Assembly: GCF_003390845.1 (NCBI RefSeq)
Contig: NZ_QMEK01000001.1
Coordinates: 744,001-808,000, forward strand
Origin: Tropicimonas sp. IMCC34043
GTDB taxonomy: Bacteria; Pseudomonadota; Alphaproteobacteria; Rhodobacterales; Rhodobacteraceae
Reading direction: 5' to 3'
Length of the DNA stretch: 64,000 nucleotides
Shown here: positions 21,646-31,262 of the stretch, piece after piece
How the letters are laid out: every line of letters starts with the position of its first letter
How positions within the stretch are numbered: position 1 is the first letter of the stretch
The notes under the pieces: model-generated
Told to the model about the DNA's origin: nothing
The model's input: only the letters and a program-made list of their open reading frames with translations
Database searches by the model: none
Program-made: the position numbers and the translations under genes

Positions 21646-21793
21646 CTGCGCGGAACGGGCACTATGGTCGGGCAAAGGGGCTCTCCCGCCCGGCTTTGCC
21701 CCTTATGGGGCGCGTCCCGATGGGCCGGGCGCGCCTTTGGCGCGCGGTCGTGCCGGGTCAGGGGGCCTGTCTTGCTGCCCTGGGGAGACGTGA
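21646..21793 (+). other. Intergenic hairpins between mccA and hmgL
   Basis: The 148-bp gap has two inverted repeats: GGGCAAAG with CTTTGCCC around 21669-21700, and GCGCGCC-TTT-GGCGCGC at 21729-21745. Neither is followed by a T-run. They could slow exonucleases or fine-tune expression within the operon. No gene is visible. Confidence 0.35.
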
Positions 21794-22654
21794 ATGACGG
21801 ACCGGGTGGAGATTGTCGAGGTTGGCCCCCGCGACGGGTTGCAGAACGAGACGCGGCTGATCCCCTTGGCCGAGAAGATCGCGCTGGTCGATCTCCTCGG
21901 CACCGCCGGGTTCCGCCGGATCGAGGTGGCGAGCTTCGTCAGCCCCAGATGGGTGCCGCAGATGGCCGACTCGGCGCAGGTTCTGGCGGGCATTGCCCGT
22001 GCCCCGGGCGTGTCCTACATGGCGCTTGTGCCCAATCTGCGGGGCCTTGAACGGGCGCTGGCCGCGGGGGCCGGCGAGGGCGCGATCTTTGTCAGCGCCT
22101 CCGAGGGTTTCAGCCGGGCCAACCTCAACTGCTCGATCGACGAGAGCTTTGACCGGCTCGCCCCGGTCGCAGCCGAAGCGCGCGCGGCCGGGCTGCCGCT
22201 TCGCGGCTATGTCTCCTGCGTGACCGACTGCCCCTATGACGGGCCGGTGGCGCCCGCCGCGGTGGCGGCGGTCGTCGCCCGGTTGCGCGCGCTTGGGGTC
22301 TATGAGGTCTCGCTTGGCGAAACCACTGGTCGGGGCCTTCCCGAAAGGGTCGGGCAGATGCTGGCGGCGGTCACCTCCGAGGTGCCGGCCGCGGCGCTTG
22401 CCGGGCATTTTCACGACACCTCGGGGCGGGCGCTCGAAAACGTCGCGGTGGCACTCGAACAGGGCCTGCGGGTCTTCGATGCGGCGGTGGGCGGGCTCGG
22501 CGGGTGTCCCTATGCCCCGGGGGCGAAGGGCAACGTTGCGACCGAGCGGTTGCTCGGCTGGCTCACCGGGCAGGGGATCGAGACCGGGCTTGATGCCGAT
22601 GTCGTGGCGCGCGCGGCGGCGATGGCGCAATCGATGCGGCACGCGCCGGCCTGA
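21794..22654 (+). CDS. hmgL: Hydroxymethylglutaryl-CoA lyase
   Basis: A 286-aa TIM-barrel lyase that cleaves HMG-CoA to acetoacetate and acetyl-CoA, the last step of leucine breakdown. The N-terminus VEIVEVGPRDGLQNE and the segment IEVASFVSPRWVPQMAD are diagnostic. The C-terminal signature AVGGLGGCPYAPGAKGNVATE contains the active-site cysteine, and AGHFHDTSGRALENV carries metal-binding histidines. The ATG at 21794 follows GGGGAGACGTGA. Also called mvaB or liuE in other genomes. Confidence 0.95.
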   Translation: MTDRVEIVEVGPRDGLQNETRLIPLAEKIALVDLLGTAGFRRIEVASFVSPRWVPQMADSAQVLAGIARAPGVSYMALVPNLRGLERALAAGAGEGAIFVSASEGFSRANLNCSIDESFDRLAPVAAEARAAGLPLRGYVSCVTDCPYDGPVAPAAVAAVVARLRALGVYEVSLGETTGRGLPERVGQMLAAVTSEVPAAALAGHFHDTSGRALENVAVALEQGLRVFDAAVGGLGGCPYAPGAKGNVATERLLGWLTGQGIETGLDADVVARAAAMAQSMRHAPA

Positions 22655-22828
22655 GAGCGAGCGGAGACAACGGACGGGCATATCCGGACGCCACCGCAGC
22701 GCCGTGGGCGCTGCCCGGCCCAACGCCTGACAAGGCGGCCGCGCCGCTGCGCCCCTGGGGGCGGGGGCTGGCCCGGGGGCGGCGGGCAACGGACACGGAA
22801 CGCGGGAACTGGCAGGGGGGCTCAAATC

Positions 22829-23620
22829 ATGGCCGCAATGGAAACGATCACTGTCGAACAGGACGCGCGCGGCGTGGCGCGTCTGAGCCTTGCGCGGGTT
22901 GACAAGCGCAACGCCCTGTCGGCCGCGATGATGGACGAGATCCACGCCGCGATCCTGCAGCTTGGCGCCGATCCGGCGGTGCGGGTGGTGATCCTTGCCG
23001 CCGAAGGTCCGGTCTTTTGCGCCGGCGGCGATCTTGGCTGGATGCAGCGCCAGATCGAGGCCGACGCCGCCACCCGCGCCGGTGAGGCCGGGCGGCTGGC
23101 GCAGATGCTGCAGGCGCTCAACACCTGTCCGAAGCCGGTGATCGGCCGCATCCACGGCAATGCCTTTGGCGGCGGCGTCGGCATGATGGCGGTCTGCGAT
23201 GTCGCGGTCGGTGCCACCGGCGCCAGCTTTGGACTGACCGAGACCCGGCTCGGGCTGATCCCTGCCACCATCGGTCCCTATGTGGTCGCGCGCATGGGCG
23301 AGGCACGGGCGCGGCGGGTCTTCATGTCGGCGCGACTGTTCGACGCCGCCGAGGCCGTGGAGCTTGGGCTGCTGGCACGCGCGGTGGCGCCCGAGGCGCT
23401 CGATGCGGCCATCGAGGCCGAGGTTGTGCCCTATCTGGCGACCGCACCCGGCGCTGTGGCCGAGGCCAAGGCGCTGATCCGCCGGCTTGCACCGGGGGTC
23501 GACGAGGACGCCATCGCCGCCTCGATCGCGGCGCTGGTGAAACGCTGGGAGCATGACGAGGCCGCCGAAGGCATCGCGGCCTTTTTCGAAAAGCGCCCGG
23601 CATCCTGGGTTCGCGCCTGA
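22829..23620 (+). CDS. Enoyl-CoA hydratase family, probable methylglutaconyl-CoA hydratase
   Basis: A 263-aa crotonase-fold protein. Landmarks are VDKRNALSAAMMDEI, the oxyanion-hole segment AAEGPVFCAGGDLGWMQRQ, IHGNAFGGGVGMMAVCDVAVG and FGLTETRLGLIPATIGPYV. Placement at the end of the ivd-mccB-mccA-hmgL cluster supplies the one missing step, hydration of 3-methylglutaconyl-CoA to HMG-CoA (often called liuC). The FGLTETRLGLIPATIGPYVVARMG pattern fits that subgroup, but the substrate is inferred mainly from context. The start is ATG 22829 or ATG 22838. A 174-bp GC-rich gap precedes it, with no gene seen. Confidence 0.85.
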   Translation: MAAMETITVEQDARGVARLSLARVDKRNALSAAMMDEIHAAILQLGADPAVRVVILAAEGPVFCAGGDLGWMQRQIEADAATRAGEAGRLAQMLQALNTCPKPVIGRIHGNAFGGGVGMMAVCDVAVGATGASFGLTETRLGLIPATIGPYVVARMGEARARRVFMSARLFDAAEAVELGLLARAVAPEALDAAIEAEVVPYLATAPGAVAEAKALIRRLAPGVDEDAIAASIAALVKRWEHDEAAEGIAAFFEKRPASWVRA

Positions 23621-23937
23621 CTTTGCGGCGTCTGCAGGCCGGACAGCAAGAAAAAGGCGCCCCTGCGGCGCAGCTTTCTGCCCGGCCTGTGCCGAGCGGC
23701 TCTGCGCCTGCAAAGCCTGCGGACAGCCGCAGGACCTGCAAGACATGGCGATCTGCCGGGGTTTGCGCGCATCCGAGCGGTTTCGGCCGGCCGGGCCGCG
23801 GCATCCTGTACAAGGTTTTGACCGGTCAGGGCGCATTGCCGCGGCATGCCGCCCGTTGACCCCGCCGGGTGCCACGCGTAAACCGCAAAATAGCCCCAGA
23901 CCACCTGGCCGGGCGCCGGGCAGACAAGGAGCCGACT
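23621..23937 (+). other. Intergenic region upstream of the nuo operon
   Basis: This 317-bp stretch has no convincing gene. A reading frame with a CxxC-like cluster (FCPACAERLCACKACG) crosses it but continues out of frame into nuoA, so I reject it. The region should contain the terminator of the leucine cluster, for which I see only weak hairpins, and the nuo promoter. Confidence 0.5.
23856..23884 (+). promoter_or_regulatory. Possible nuo operon promoter
   Basis: TTGACC (23856-23861, 5 of 6 consensus) is separated by 17 bp from TAAACC (23879-23884, 3 of 6), 54 bp before the nuoA GTG. The -10 match is weak; this is the best candidate I can see in the gap. Confidence 0.3.
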
Positions 23938-24303
23938 GTGGACGACCTTCTCAGAAACTATCTTCCCGTTCTCATCTTTCTGGCCATTGCGGTCGTGATG
24001 GGCGCGGGCATGGTTCTCGCTGCCGTCGTCGTGGCACCCCACGACCCCGACCCCGAGAAACTCAGCGCCTATGAATGCGGTTTCAACGCTTTCGACGACG
24101 CGCGGATGAAATTCGATATCCGGTTCTATCTGGTGTCGATCCTGTTCATCATCTTCGACCTCGAGGTTGCATTCCTGTTTCCCTGGGCGGTCGCGTTCGG
24201 CGCGCTGTCTGTCGCCGCCTTCTGGTCGATGATGATCTTCCTGATCGTCCTGACCGTGGGCTTTGCCTATGAATGGAAAAAGGGAGCCCTGGAATGGGAG
24301 TGA
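23938..24303 (+). CDS. nuoA: NADH-quinone oxidoreductase subunit A
   Basis: A 121-aa membrane subunit of respiratory complex I with three helices, the expected size. The segment [43 protein letters not shown] is the conserved core, including the loop cysteine near the quinone site. The start is a GTG at 23938 preceded by AAGGAG 6-7 nt upstream; the frame is open further but nothing upstream is conserved. It is the first gene of the 14-subunit nuo operon and overlaps nuoB by 10 bp. Confidence 0.95.
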   Translation: MDDLLRNYLPVLIFLAIAVVMGAGMVLAAVVVAPHDPDPEKLSAYECGFNAFDDARMKFDIRFYLVSILFIIFDLEVAFLFPWAVAFGALSVAAFWSMMIFLIVLTVGFAYEWKKGALEWE

Positions 24304-24827
24304 GCACGTCCCGCTTCGACGCCGGTCCCGACAAGGAAGCCGCGACCCAGGCGCTGAACCGCGAATTGAGCGACAAGGGGTTCCTTGTCACCTCGACCGC
24401 CGATGTCATCAACTGGGCCCGTACCGGCAGCCTGCACTGGATGACCTTCGGTCTGGCCTGCTGTGCCATCGAGATGATCCACGTCTCGATGCCGCGCTAT
24501 GACCTTGAACGGTTCGGCACCGCGCCGCGCGCCAGCCCGCGCCAGTCCGACATGATGATCGTCGCGGGCACGCTGACCAACAAGATGGCGCCCGCGCTGC
24601 GCAAGGTCTATGACCAGATGCCCGAGCCGCGCTATGTGCTGTCCATGGGCTCCTGTGCCAATGGCGGCGGCTATTACCACTACAGCTATTCGGTGGTGCG
24701 CGGCGTTGATCGCATCGTGCCGGTCGATGTCTATGTGCCGGGCTGCCCGCCGACGGCCGAGGCGCTGCTGTATGGTATCCTGCAGATGCAGCGCAAGATC
24801 CGCCGCACCGGCACCATTGTTCGCTGA
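24294..24827 (+). CDS. nuoB: NADH-quinone oxidoreductase subunit B
   Basis: A 177-aa peripheral-arm subunit that carries cluster N2, the last Fe-S centre before quinone. The four cluster ligands are present: tandem Cys56-Cys57 in GLACCAIEM, Cys121 in MGSCANGGG and Cys151 in [12 protein letters not shown]. The ATG at 24294 lies inside the end of nuoA, implying translational coupling. nuoC follows after 60 bp. Confidence 0.96.
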   Translation: MGVSTSRFDAGPDKEAATQALNRELSDKGFLVTSTADVINWARTGSLHWMTFGLACCAIEMIHVSMPRYDLERFGTAPRASPRQSDMMIVAGTLTNKMAPALRKVYDQMPEPRYVLSMGSCANGGGYYHYSYSVVRGVDRIVPVDVYVPGCPPTAEALLYGILQMQRKIRRTGTIVR

Positions 24828-24887
24828 ACGCCGCGCGCGGGTTCCGCGCGCTGCCACGACGAGACCAACCACGAGGACGACGCCGAG

Positions 24888-25490
24888 ATGAGCGAAGCAC
24901 TGCAGGTTCTGGGAGAGTACATCGCCGGTCGCCGCGACGATAACGTCTTGAACTGGCACGTGGCGCTTGGCCAGCTTACGGTCGAGATCGCCCCGGCCGG
25001 TTTGGTGGATTTCGTCGAGTTCCTGAAGGTCGATCCCTCCTGCCGGTTCAACCAGCTGATCGACATCACGGCGGTCGACCTGCCCGAGCGCGAGAAGCGC
25101 TTCGACGTGGTCTATCACTTCTTGTCGATGCACCAGAATCAGCGCATCCGGCTGAAGGCGGCGGTACGCGAGGACGAGCCCGTCGTTTCGCTGACCGGTG
25201 TCTTCCCCTGCGCCAACTGGTACGAGCGCGAGGTCTTCGACATGTTCGGGATCCTGTTCTCGGGCCATCCCGACCTGCGCCGGATCCTGACCGACTATGG
25301 CTTTCGCGGCTATCCGCTGCGCAAGGATTTCCCGACCACCGGCTATACCGAAGTTCGCTATGACGATCTGCAAAAGCGGGTGGTCTATGAGCCGGTGAAG
25401 CTGGTGCAGGACTATCGTCTGTTCGACTTCATGTCGCCCTGGGAGGGCGCGCAATACATCCTGCCCGGCGACGAGAAGGGGAAGGGCTGA
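24888..25490 (+). CDS. nuoC: NADH-quinone oxidoreductase subunit C
   Basis: A 200-aa peripheral-arm subunit (30-kDa type), separate from NuoD rather than fused as in enterobacteria. Conserved segments are [39 protein letters not shown] and the signature [39 protein letters not shown]. It ends with the GDEKGKG tail. Its stop overlaps the ATG of the thioesterase gene (TGATG). Confidence 0.96.
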   Translation: MSEALQVLGEYIAGRRDDNVLNWHVALGQLTVEIAPAGLVDFVEFLKVDPSCRFNQLIDITAVDLPEREKRFDVVYHFLSMHQNQRIRLKAAVREDEPVVSLTGVFPCANWYEREVFDMFGILFSGHPDLRRILTDYGFRGYPLRKDFPTTGYTEVRYDDLQKRVVYEPVKLVQDYRLFDFMSPWEGAQYILPGDEKGKG

Positions 25491-25915
25491 TGAAGCCCGG
25501 TCTCGCCGTCGGCGATCGGGCGAGCTTTGCCCGCAAGGTGCGCCCCGAGGAGGTCGTCTGCCGGCTGTTTCCGGACGCCCGGATCATGGACGACATGCCC
25601 GAAGTGCTGGCGAGCGCCTACATGATCGGGTTGTTCGAATGGGCCTGCGTCGAGCAGATCGCGCCTTATTACGAGGCCGGCGAAGGCTCGCTTGGGATCG
25701 GGTTCGATCTGACCCATGTGGCGCCGACACCGCCCGGGCTGACCGTGACGGTCGAGACCGAAATAGACGAGATCGACGGCCGGTTCATCCGCTTCAGGGT
25801 GCGCGGCCATGACGGGCAGGACATGATCGGCGAGGGCCACCACCGCCGCGCGGTCGTGGCCTGGGACAAATTCAACGCCAAGGTGGCCGCCAAGGCCGCG
25901 GCGGCCGAGCAATAG
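25490..25915 (+). CDS. Hotdog-fold thioesterase (fluoroacetyl-CoA thioesterase-like) in the nuo operon
   Basis: A 141-aa hotdog-fold protein that resembles the FlK-type thioesterase family: [29 protein letters not shown] at the start, [44 protein letters not shown] and [22 protein letters not shown]. The real substrate is unknown; true fluoroacetyl-CoA activity is unlikely to be its role here. It overlaps nuoC by one base and precedes nuoD by 10 bp, so it is translated as part of the complex I operon. It is one of six accessory genes there, not a complex I subunit by homology. Confidence 0.75.
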   Translation: MKPGLAVGDRASFARKVRPEEVVCRLFPDARIMDDMPEVLASAYMIGLFEWACVEQIAPYYEAGEGSLGIGFDLTHVAPTPPGLTVTVETEIDEIDGRFIRFRVRGHDGQDMIGEGHHRRAVVAWDKFNAKVAAKAAAAEQ

Positions 25916-25925
25916 GGGCAGAGCT

Positions 25926-27170
25926 ATGGACGGCGATACCCGGATCAACAAGTACGACGACGGCTCGACCGACGCGCTGACAGGCGAACAGCAGATCCGC
26001 AACTTCAACATCAACTTCGGGCCGCAACACCCTGCGGCGCACGGGGTTCTCAGGCTTGTCCTCGAATTGGACGGCGAGATCGTGGAGCGCGCCGACCCGC
26101 ATATCGGCCTGCTGCACCGCGGTACCGAAAAGCTGATGGAAAGCCGCACCTATCTGCAGAACGCGCCCTATATGGACCGGCTCGATTATTCCTCGCCGAT
26201 GGCGCAGGAACACGCCTATTGCATGGCGATCGAGAAGATGTGCGGGGTCGAGATCCCGCGCCGCGCCTCTCTGATCCGGGTTCTGATGTCGGAACTGACC
26301 CGCATCGGCAACCATGTGATGAACGTCACCACCGGGGCCATGGACGTCGGCGCGCTGACGCCGCCGCTCTGGGGGTTCGAGGTCGGCCGCGAAGAGCTGT
26401 TCGTGTTCTTCGAACGGGCCTCGGGTGCGCGGATGCACTGCAACTATTTCCGCCCCGGCGGGGTGCACCAGGACCTGCCGCCGGGCCTTCTCGACGATAT
26501 CGAGGAGTGGAGCGGGCGGTTCCTGTCGATGCTCGACGATCTTGACGGGCTGCTGACCGAAAACCGGATCTTCAAGCAGCGCGTGGTCGATATTGCCATC
26601 GTCACCGAACAGGACGTTTACGACTGGGGCCTGACCGGGCCGATGGCGCGGTCGGCCGGGCTGGCCTGGGACCTGCGCCGCACGCAGCCCTATGAATGCT
26701 ATGACGAGTTCGACTTCCTCGTGCCGACCGGCAACAACGGCGACTGCTATGACCGCTATCTGATCCGCATGGAAGAGATGCGCCAATCCGTCCGCATCGT
26801 TCTGCAGGCGATCGAAAAGCTGCGCTTGCCCGAAAACCAGGGCGACGTGCTGGCGCGTGGCAAGCTGACGCCGCCGAAGCGGGCCGACATGAAGACCTCG
26901 ATGGAAGCGCTGATCCATCACTTCAAGCTGTATTCCGAGGGCTTCAAGGTGCCGGCGGGCGAATTCTATTGTCCGGTTGAGGCGCCGAAGGGTGAATTCG
27001 GGGTCTATATTGTTTCGGACGGCAGCAACAAGCCGTACCGCTGCAAGCTGCGGGCGACCGGCTTCGCCCACCTGCAGGCCGCCGACCACCTTGGCCGCGG
27101 CCACCAGCTGGCCGACATGACGGCGCTGATCGCCACGCTCGATCTGGTGTTCGGCGAGGTCGACCGATGA
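25926..27170 (+). CDS. nuoD: NADH-quinone oxidoreductase subunit D
   Basis: A 414-aa 49-kDa-type subunit that forms the quinone site with NuoB. The start region [23 protein letters not shown] contains the conserved HPAAHG loop near the quinone headgroup. Also seen are [36 protein letters not shown] and the C-terminal [21 protein letters not shown] with FAHLQA. The N-terminus has a short non-conserved 25-residue leader. It lies between the thioesterase and a small secreted-protein gene. Confidence 0.96.
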   Translation: MDGDTRINKYDDGSTDALTGEQQIRNFNINFGPQHPAAHGVLRLVLELDGEIVERADPHIGLLHRGTEKLMESRTYLQNAPYMDRLDYSSPMAQEHAYCMAIEKMCGVEIPRRASLIRVLMSELTRIGNHVMNVTTGAMDVGALTPPLWGFEVGREELFVFFERASGARMHCNYFRPGGVHQDLPPGLLDDIEEWSGRFLSMLDDLDGLLTENRIFKQRVVDIAIVTEQDVYDWGLTGPMARSAGLAWDLRRTQPYECYDEFDFLVPTGNNGDCYDRYLIRMEEMRQSVRIVLQAIEKLRLPENQGDVLARGKLTPPKRADMKTSMEALIHHFKLYSEGFKVPAGEFYCPVEAPKGEFGVYIVSDGSNKPYRCKLRATGFAHLQAADHLGRGHQLADMTALIATLDLVFGEVDR

Positions 27171-27207
27171 ACTGGCCGGCGATCCGCGGGGCGCGGGGAA
27201 CTGAACC

Positions 27208-27483
27208 ATGATGATCGCCGATAAATCATGGCTGTGTCTGTCGCTCGTGCTTGGCGCGGGCGCGGCCTCGGCCGAGCCGGTGGATACGCCGCGCAAGCAG
27301 TTGCTGATCGTGCTGACCGGCGAAAGCGCCGGTCTGGTGCAGACTGTGGCCGCGGATGCGGCCTTGCCGGGGCTCGTGCCGGTTGAACCCCGCCCGATCG
27401 TGGCGGAATGGATGAAGGGCAGCCACGCGACGATCGTCCCTGTGCGCGGCGCCATCGACCCAAGCCAAGAAGAGCGTTCCTGA
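27208..27483 (+). CDS. Small secreted hypothetical protein between nuoD and nuoE
   Basis: A 91-aa protein with a clear signal peptide ([22 protein letters not shown], cleavage probably after Ala22) and a short mature part without cysteines ([32 protein letters not shown]...). I do not recognise the family. Start is ATG 27208 or 27211. Its stop TGA overlaps the nuoE ATG (TGATG), so it is translationally coupled to a cytoplasmic complex I subunit although it seems to be exported. Possible roles in assembly are speculation. Confidence 0.6.
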   Translation: MMIADKSWLCLSLVLGAGAASAEPVDTPRKQLLIVLTGESAGLVQTVAADAALPGLVPVEPRPIVAEWMKGSHATIVPVRGAIDPSQEERS

Positions 27484-28628
27484 TGCTTCGCCGCCTTTCC
27501 CACGAACAACCCGAGAGCTTTGACTTCACCCCGGCCAACCTGGCCTGGGCCGAAGCGCAGATCACCAAATATCCCGAGGGCCGGCAGGCCAGCGCGATCA
27601 TTCCGCTGCTGTGGCGCGCCCAGGAGCAGGAGGGTTGGCTGTCGCGGCCGGCGATCGAATACGTGGCCGACATGCTGGGGCTGGCCCATATCCGGGCGCT
27701 CGAGGTCGCAACCTTCTACTTCATGTTCCAGCTGCATCCCGTTGGATCGGTTGCCAATATCCAGATCTGCGGCACCACGACCTGCATGATCTGCGGATCG
27801 GGCGAACTGATGGCTGTCTGCCGCGAGAAGATTGCCGAGAAGCCGCACACGCTGTCGGCGGATGGCAAGTTCAGCTGGGAAGAGGTCGAATGCCTCGGCG
27901 CCTGCACCAACGCGCCGATGGTCCAGATCGGCAAGGATTTCTACGAGGATCTGACGGGCGAACGGCTGGCCGAGATCCTCGATGCGCTCGCCGCGGGCGA
28001 GGTGCCGACCCCCGGGCCGCAGAACGGCCGGGTGGGGGCAGAGCCCTTGGGCGGCCCGAAGGTGTTGACCGAGGGCAACGAGGCCGATCGGGTGAATGCG
28101 TCGGTCGAGCTGGCGCTGGCGCTTGGCGATACCGTGCGCCGGATCGACGGCAGCGAAGTGCCGCTGTTGCACCCCTGGGCCGACCGCGGCGGCCGCCCCG
28201 TCGGCGTCAAATCGCGACCGGCGTCGGCCCAACCGGAGCCGGCGCGTGTCGAACCGGCCCCGGCGCTGGATCATCCGGTCGACGAGACCGGCGTGACGGT
28301 GCAGGAGGCCCCGGTCGAAAGTGTCGGAAAGCCTGATACGCCGGTCGCGGATGTGGCCGACGATAAGCCCGAGCCGGTGCGCCCGCCCTGGATCGGCGCG
28401 CCGCTTGCGGATACGCCCGAGGATCTGATCTCGATCAAGGGTATCGGGCCGAAGCTGGTTGCGGTGCTGAACTATCTTGGGATCTATCACATATCGCAGA
28501 TCGCGGCCTGGACGCCGGCCGAGGTGGCGTGGATGGATGCGAACATGTCCGGCTTCCCGGGCCGTGTCAGCCGCGACGACTGGGTCGGGCAGGCCAAGGC
28601 GATGCTGGCCGACAGGGATGCGGGCTAG
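27483..28628 (+). CDS. nuoE: NADH-quinone oxidoreductase subunit E with C-terminal extension
   Basis: A 381-aa protein; ordinary NuoE is about 160-240 aa. Residues 1-175 are the 24-kDa subunit with the [2Fe-2S] cluster N1a ligands Cys96, Cys101 (CGTTTC), Cys137 and Cys141 (CLGAC). Residues 176-305 are a Pro/Glu/Ala-rich linker. Residues 306-377 form a helix-hairpin-helix-like domain ([39 protein letters not shown]). The extension is known in Rhodobacterales relatives, and its role is unclear. The start ATG at 27483 overlaps the upstream stop. A GTG-started small membrane gene abuts the stop. Confidence 0.93.
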   Translation: MLRRLSHEQPESFDFTPANLAWAEAQITKYPEGRQASAIIPLLWRAQEQEGWLSRPAIEYVADMLGLAHIRALEVATFYFMFQLHPVGSVANIQICGTTTCMICGSGELMAVCREKIAEKPHTLSADGKFSWEEVECLGACTNAPMVQIGKDFYEDLTGERLAEILDALAAGEVPTPGPQNGRVGAEPLGGPKVLTEGNEADRVNASVELALALGDTVRRIDGSEVPLLHPWADRGGRPVGVKSRPASAQPEPARVEPAPALDHPVDETGVTVQEAPVESVGKPDTPVADVADDKPEPVRPPWIGAPLADTPEDLISIKGIGPKLVAVLNYLGIYHISQIAAWTPAEVAWMDANMSGFPGRVSRDDWVGQAKAMLADRDAG

Positions 28629-28883
28629 GTGACCGGGGGCGCGGCGCAGATGCAGGGTCCGGGCGAGGCTGACAAGGCGCAAGCCCGGCAGGGCCGGATC
28701 GTGGCGCTGGTCATTGCGGCGTCCGGTCTGCTGGCGATCCTCGCCCCATTTATCGTCGCGGTTTCCGGCTTGCCGGCGCGGTATGAGATGCTGTTTTATT
28801 TCGTGGCCCTGGGCGGCTTCGTCTGGGCGCTGGTGGTTGCGATCCGGATGTTGCGTGCGGCCCGGACCGGCGACAAGCGTTGA
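28629..28883 (+). CDS. Small two-helix membrane protein in the nuo operon (DUF5337-like)
   Basis: An 84-aa protein with two predicted membrane helices (IVALVIAASGLLAILAPFIVAVSGL and MLFYFVALGGFVWALVVAIRML) between charged ends. It resembles the small protein, annotated DUF5337 in Rhodobacteraceae as far as I recall, that lies between nuoE and nuoF. The start is GTG 28629 directly after the nuoE stop; ATG 28650 is an alternative. It stands 13 bp before nuoF. It could be a complex I accessory subunit or an assembly factor, but nothing in the sequence shows which. Confidence 0.65.
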   Translation: MTGGAAQMQGPGEADKAQARQGRIVALVIAASGLLAILAPFIVAVSGLPARYEMLFYFVALGGFVWALVVAIRMLRAARTGDKR

Positions 28884-28896
28884 GAGGACTTGAGAG

Positions 28897-30177
28897 ATGC
28901 TGCAGGACAAAGACAGGATCTTTACCAATATCTACGGTCTGAAGGACCGCAGCCTCGCCGGCGCAAAGTCGCGCGGGGCATGGGACGGCACGTCCGAGAT
29001 CATTGGCAAGGGCCGCGACTGGATCGTGGACGAGATGAAGGCCTCGGGCCTGCGCGGCCGTGGCGGTGCGGGGTTTCCGACCGGCCTCAAATGGTCCTTC
29101 ATGCCGAAGGAAAGCGATGGCAGGCCGAGCTATCTGGTTATCAACGCTGACGAATCAGAGCCCGCGACCTGCAAGGATCGCGAGATCATGCGCCACGATC
29201 CGCAGCTGCTGATCGAAGGGGCTCTGATTGCGTCCTTCGCGATGGGGGCGCATCAGGCCTATATCTATATCCGCGGCGAATTCATCCGCGAACGCGAGGC
29301 GCTGCAGGCGGCGATCGACGAGGCCTATGACGCGGGGCTTCTCGGCCCCAATGCCGCCGGGTCGGGCTGGGATTTCGATCTCTACCTGCACCACGGTGCC
29401 GGCGCCTATATCTGCGGCGAGGAAACCGCGCTGCTGGAAAGCCTGGAAGGCAAGAAGGGAATGCCGCGGATGAAGCCGCCGTTCCCCGCGGGGGCCGGGC
29501 TCTATGGCTGTCCGACCACCGTGAACAACGTCGAATCGATTGCCGTGGTGCCGACGATCCTGCGCCGCGGCGCCAGCTGGTTCGCAAGCTTCGGGCGGGC
29601 AAACAACACCGGCACCAAGCTGTTCGCGATCACCGGGCATGTGAACACGCCCTGCGTGTTCGAGGAAAGCATGTCGATGTCGATGCGCGAGATGATCGAA
29701 AAGCACGGAGGCGGCGTTCGCGGCGGCTGGTCGAACCTGAAGGCCGTGATCCCCGGCGGCGCGTCCTGCCCGGTGCTGCCGGCCAGCATGTGCGGCGATG
29801 CGATCATGGATTTCGACTGGATGCGCGAGAACAAGTCCTCGCTTGGCACCGGCTGCATGATCGTGATGGATCAGTCGACTGACGTGGTAAAGGCGATCTG
29901 GCGACTTGCCGCCTTCTTCAAGCACGAAAGCTGCGGCCAGTGCACGCCTTGCCGCGAGGGTACGGGCTGGATGATGCGGGTCATGGACCGGCTGGTGCGG
30001 GGCGAGGCCGAGGTCGAGGAAATCGACATGCTGCTCGACGTCACCAAGCAGGTCGAGGGGCACACGATCTGTGCGCTCGGCGATGCCGCGGCCTGGCCGA
30101 TCCAGGGTCTGATCCGGCACTTCCGGGACGAGATCGAATGGCGGATCAAGAACAAGCAGGGCATCGCCGCCGAGTGA
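28897..30177 (+). CDS. nuoF: NADH-quinone oxidoreductase subunit F (NADH-binding)
   Basis: A 426-aa subunit that binds NADH, FMN and a [4Fe-4S] cluster (N3). [16 protein letters not shown] is the NADH-binding glycine-rich region. [21 protein letters not shown] follows in the FMN site. [15 protein letters not shown] plus the later [14 protein letters not shown] provides the four cluster cysteines. The length is standard. The MAPEG gene follows after 28 bp. Confidence 0.96.
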   Translation: MLQDKDRIFTNIYGLKDRSLAGAKSRGAWDGTSEIIGKGRDWIVDEMKASGLRGRGGAGFPTGLKWSFMPKESDGRPSYLVINADESEPATCKDREIMRHDPQLLIEGALIASFAMGAHQAYIYIRGEFIREREALQAAIDEAYDAGLLGPNAAGSGWDFDLYLHHGAGAYICGEETALLESLEGKKGMPRMKPPFPAGAGLYGCPTTVNNVESIAVVPTILRRGASWFASFGRANNTGTKLFAITGHVNTPCVFEESMSMSMREMIEKHGGGVRGGWSNLKAVIPGGASCPVLPASMCGDAIMDFDWMRENKSSLGTGCMIVMDQSTDVVKAIWRLAAFFKHESCGQCTPCREGTGWMMRVMDRLVRGEAEVEEIDMLLDVTKQVEGHTICALGDAAAWPIQGLIRHFRDEIEWRIKNKQGIAAE

Positions 30178-30205
30178 CGGCGCTGCCGCGGCAGGAGCAT
30201 TGCAG

Positions 30206-30619
30206 GTGGCCCAAGCCTATTCGCTTTCCATTGCGGCACTCGTGATCTACGCGCTGCTGGTGCAGGTGCTCAGCCCGATGGAGGGCATGTCGAAGGCGCG
30301 GTCGGGGCTGGTCTCCGGTGCGACGCCCGCGCCCGACTATGGCTCGGTCGTCTACCGGATCCACCGTGCCTATCAGAACAGCGTCGACAATGTCGGCACG
30401 TTCACGGCGGTCGTCATGGCGGCGATCCTTGCCGGGGCGCCGCCATTCTGGGTCAACCTGCTTGCAGTGATCGCGGTTCTGGCCCGCATCGGCATGGTCG
30501 TGGTGCATGTCCGCGGGATCGGTCGCGCCGAGAATGGCCCGCGCAGCATGCTCTATGCGCTTGGCGTGCTGATGACGATCCTGATCGGGCTGCTGGCGCT
30601 CGTCGCACTTTTCGGCTGA
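30206..30619 (+). CDS. MAPEG family membrane protein in the nuo operon
   Basis: A 137-aa protein with four predicted membrane helices and the MAPEG pattern: SVVYRIHRAYQNSVDNVGTFTAVVMAAILAG holds the ExR/N-rich helix equivalent (RIHRAYQNSVDN), followed by ARIGMVVVHVRGIGRAENGPRSMLYALG. Family members are glutathione-dependent membrane enzymes of eicosanoid and detoxification chemistry; bacterial ones are mostly uncharacterised. I chose the GTG at 30206 because AGGAG lies 8 nt upstream; the TTG at 30200 is too close to it. It sits between nuoF and the 58-aa peptide gene. Confidence 0.8.
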   Translation: MAQAYSLSIAALVIYALLVQVLSPMEGMSKARSGLVSGATPAPDYGSVVYRIHRAYQNSVDNVGTFTAVVMAAILAGAPPFWVNLLAVIAVLARIGMVVVHVRGIGRAENGPRSMLYALGVLMTILIGLLALVALFG

Positions 30620-30629
30620 TATCCCGACC

Positions 30630-30669
30630 GGGCGGCGGACCCGGCCGTGTCGGGGCCGCCCCGCCTTTT
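30630..30669 (+). terminator. Possible intra-operon terminator/attenuator
   Basis: GGGCGGC (30630-30636) pairs with GCCGCCC (30655-30661), with an inner GC-rich loop, and CCTTTT follows. It is 11 bp after the MAPEG stop inside the nuo operon. Full termination would separate nuoG-N from nuoA-F, so partial attenuation or mRNA processing is more likely. Confidence 0.35.
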
Positions 30670-30886
30670 GCCATCCCAATTGCGATACATTTTTCCGCGG
30701 CAGTGCCGGCGGATGCGAAATTGCGCCGATTGACGCTGCGTCTACCGGCAGTCTCTGGCCGGTTTGGCAGCCCTGCACAGCTCCGTGACCGGGACGGTCA
30801 TTGAACCCTTCCCCGACGGCCCCAAGTCGAAAGACAGAGCCGGCCGCCTTTGCGCAGGGCCGCGGACAGCAGGACAGGAGCCACCG

Positions 30887-31063
30887 ATGTTTCGCAAGAT
30901 TACGATTGCCGCCGCCGCATTGACTGCGTTCACGCTGATGCTCAGCCTGACCCAGTCTGTGGCCGACCGCGACGCTGCGCCTTCGGTGCGACAGGCGCAT
31001 GTCGAAACGCTGCATGTCGGCCCGCTCGATACGTTGCACCGCCAGATTCACCAACCGTCCTGA
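30887..31063 (+). CDS. 58-aa exported peptide upstream of nuoG
   Basis: A short gene with its own ribosome site (AGGAG 5-6 nt before ATG 30887). The product starts with a clear signal sequence ([26 protein letters not shown]) and leaves about 32 mature residues rich in His (4) with no Cys ([20 protein letters not shown]...). No family is recognised. It lies alone in a 643-bp space between the MAPEG gene and nuoG, 267 bp after the former and 199 bp before the latter. The remaining sequence shows no other gene. Confidence 0.5.
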   Translation: MFRKITIAAAALTAFTLMLSLTQSVADRDAAPSVRQAHVETLHVGPLDTLHRQIHQPS

Positions 31064-31262
31064 TTGCGGCGCGCCATTTCGGCGCCCGCCACGATACAGC
31101 CGCGACGAAACTGCCACCGGCAGAGGGCCATCGCGGCGAAATCGCAGATTGGACTTCCCCCGAGAAGACGCTAGGAAGAATCCGAAAACAGGATTCCGGA
31201 GGGCGCTCACATCTCCGGTGGCCTTGATGGGAGCAATCCCGCGAAGGAGCTGGAGGCAGCGC

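Noticed and set aside
23553-24074. Frame with a zinc-ribbon-like FCPACAERLCACKACG cluster upstream of nuoA
   Set aside because: The frame starts inside the hydratase gene and continues as an Arg-rich shadow of nuoA; no start near the cysteine cluster has a ribosome site.
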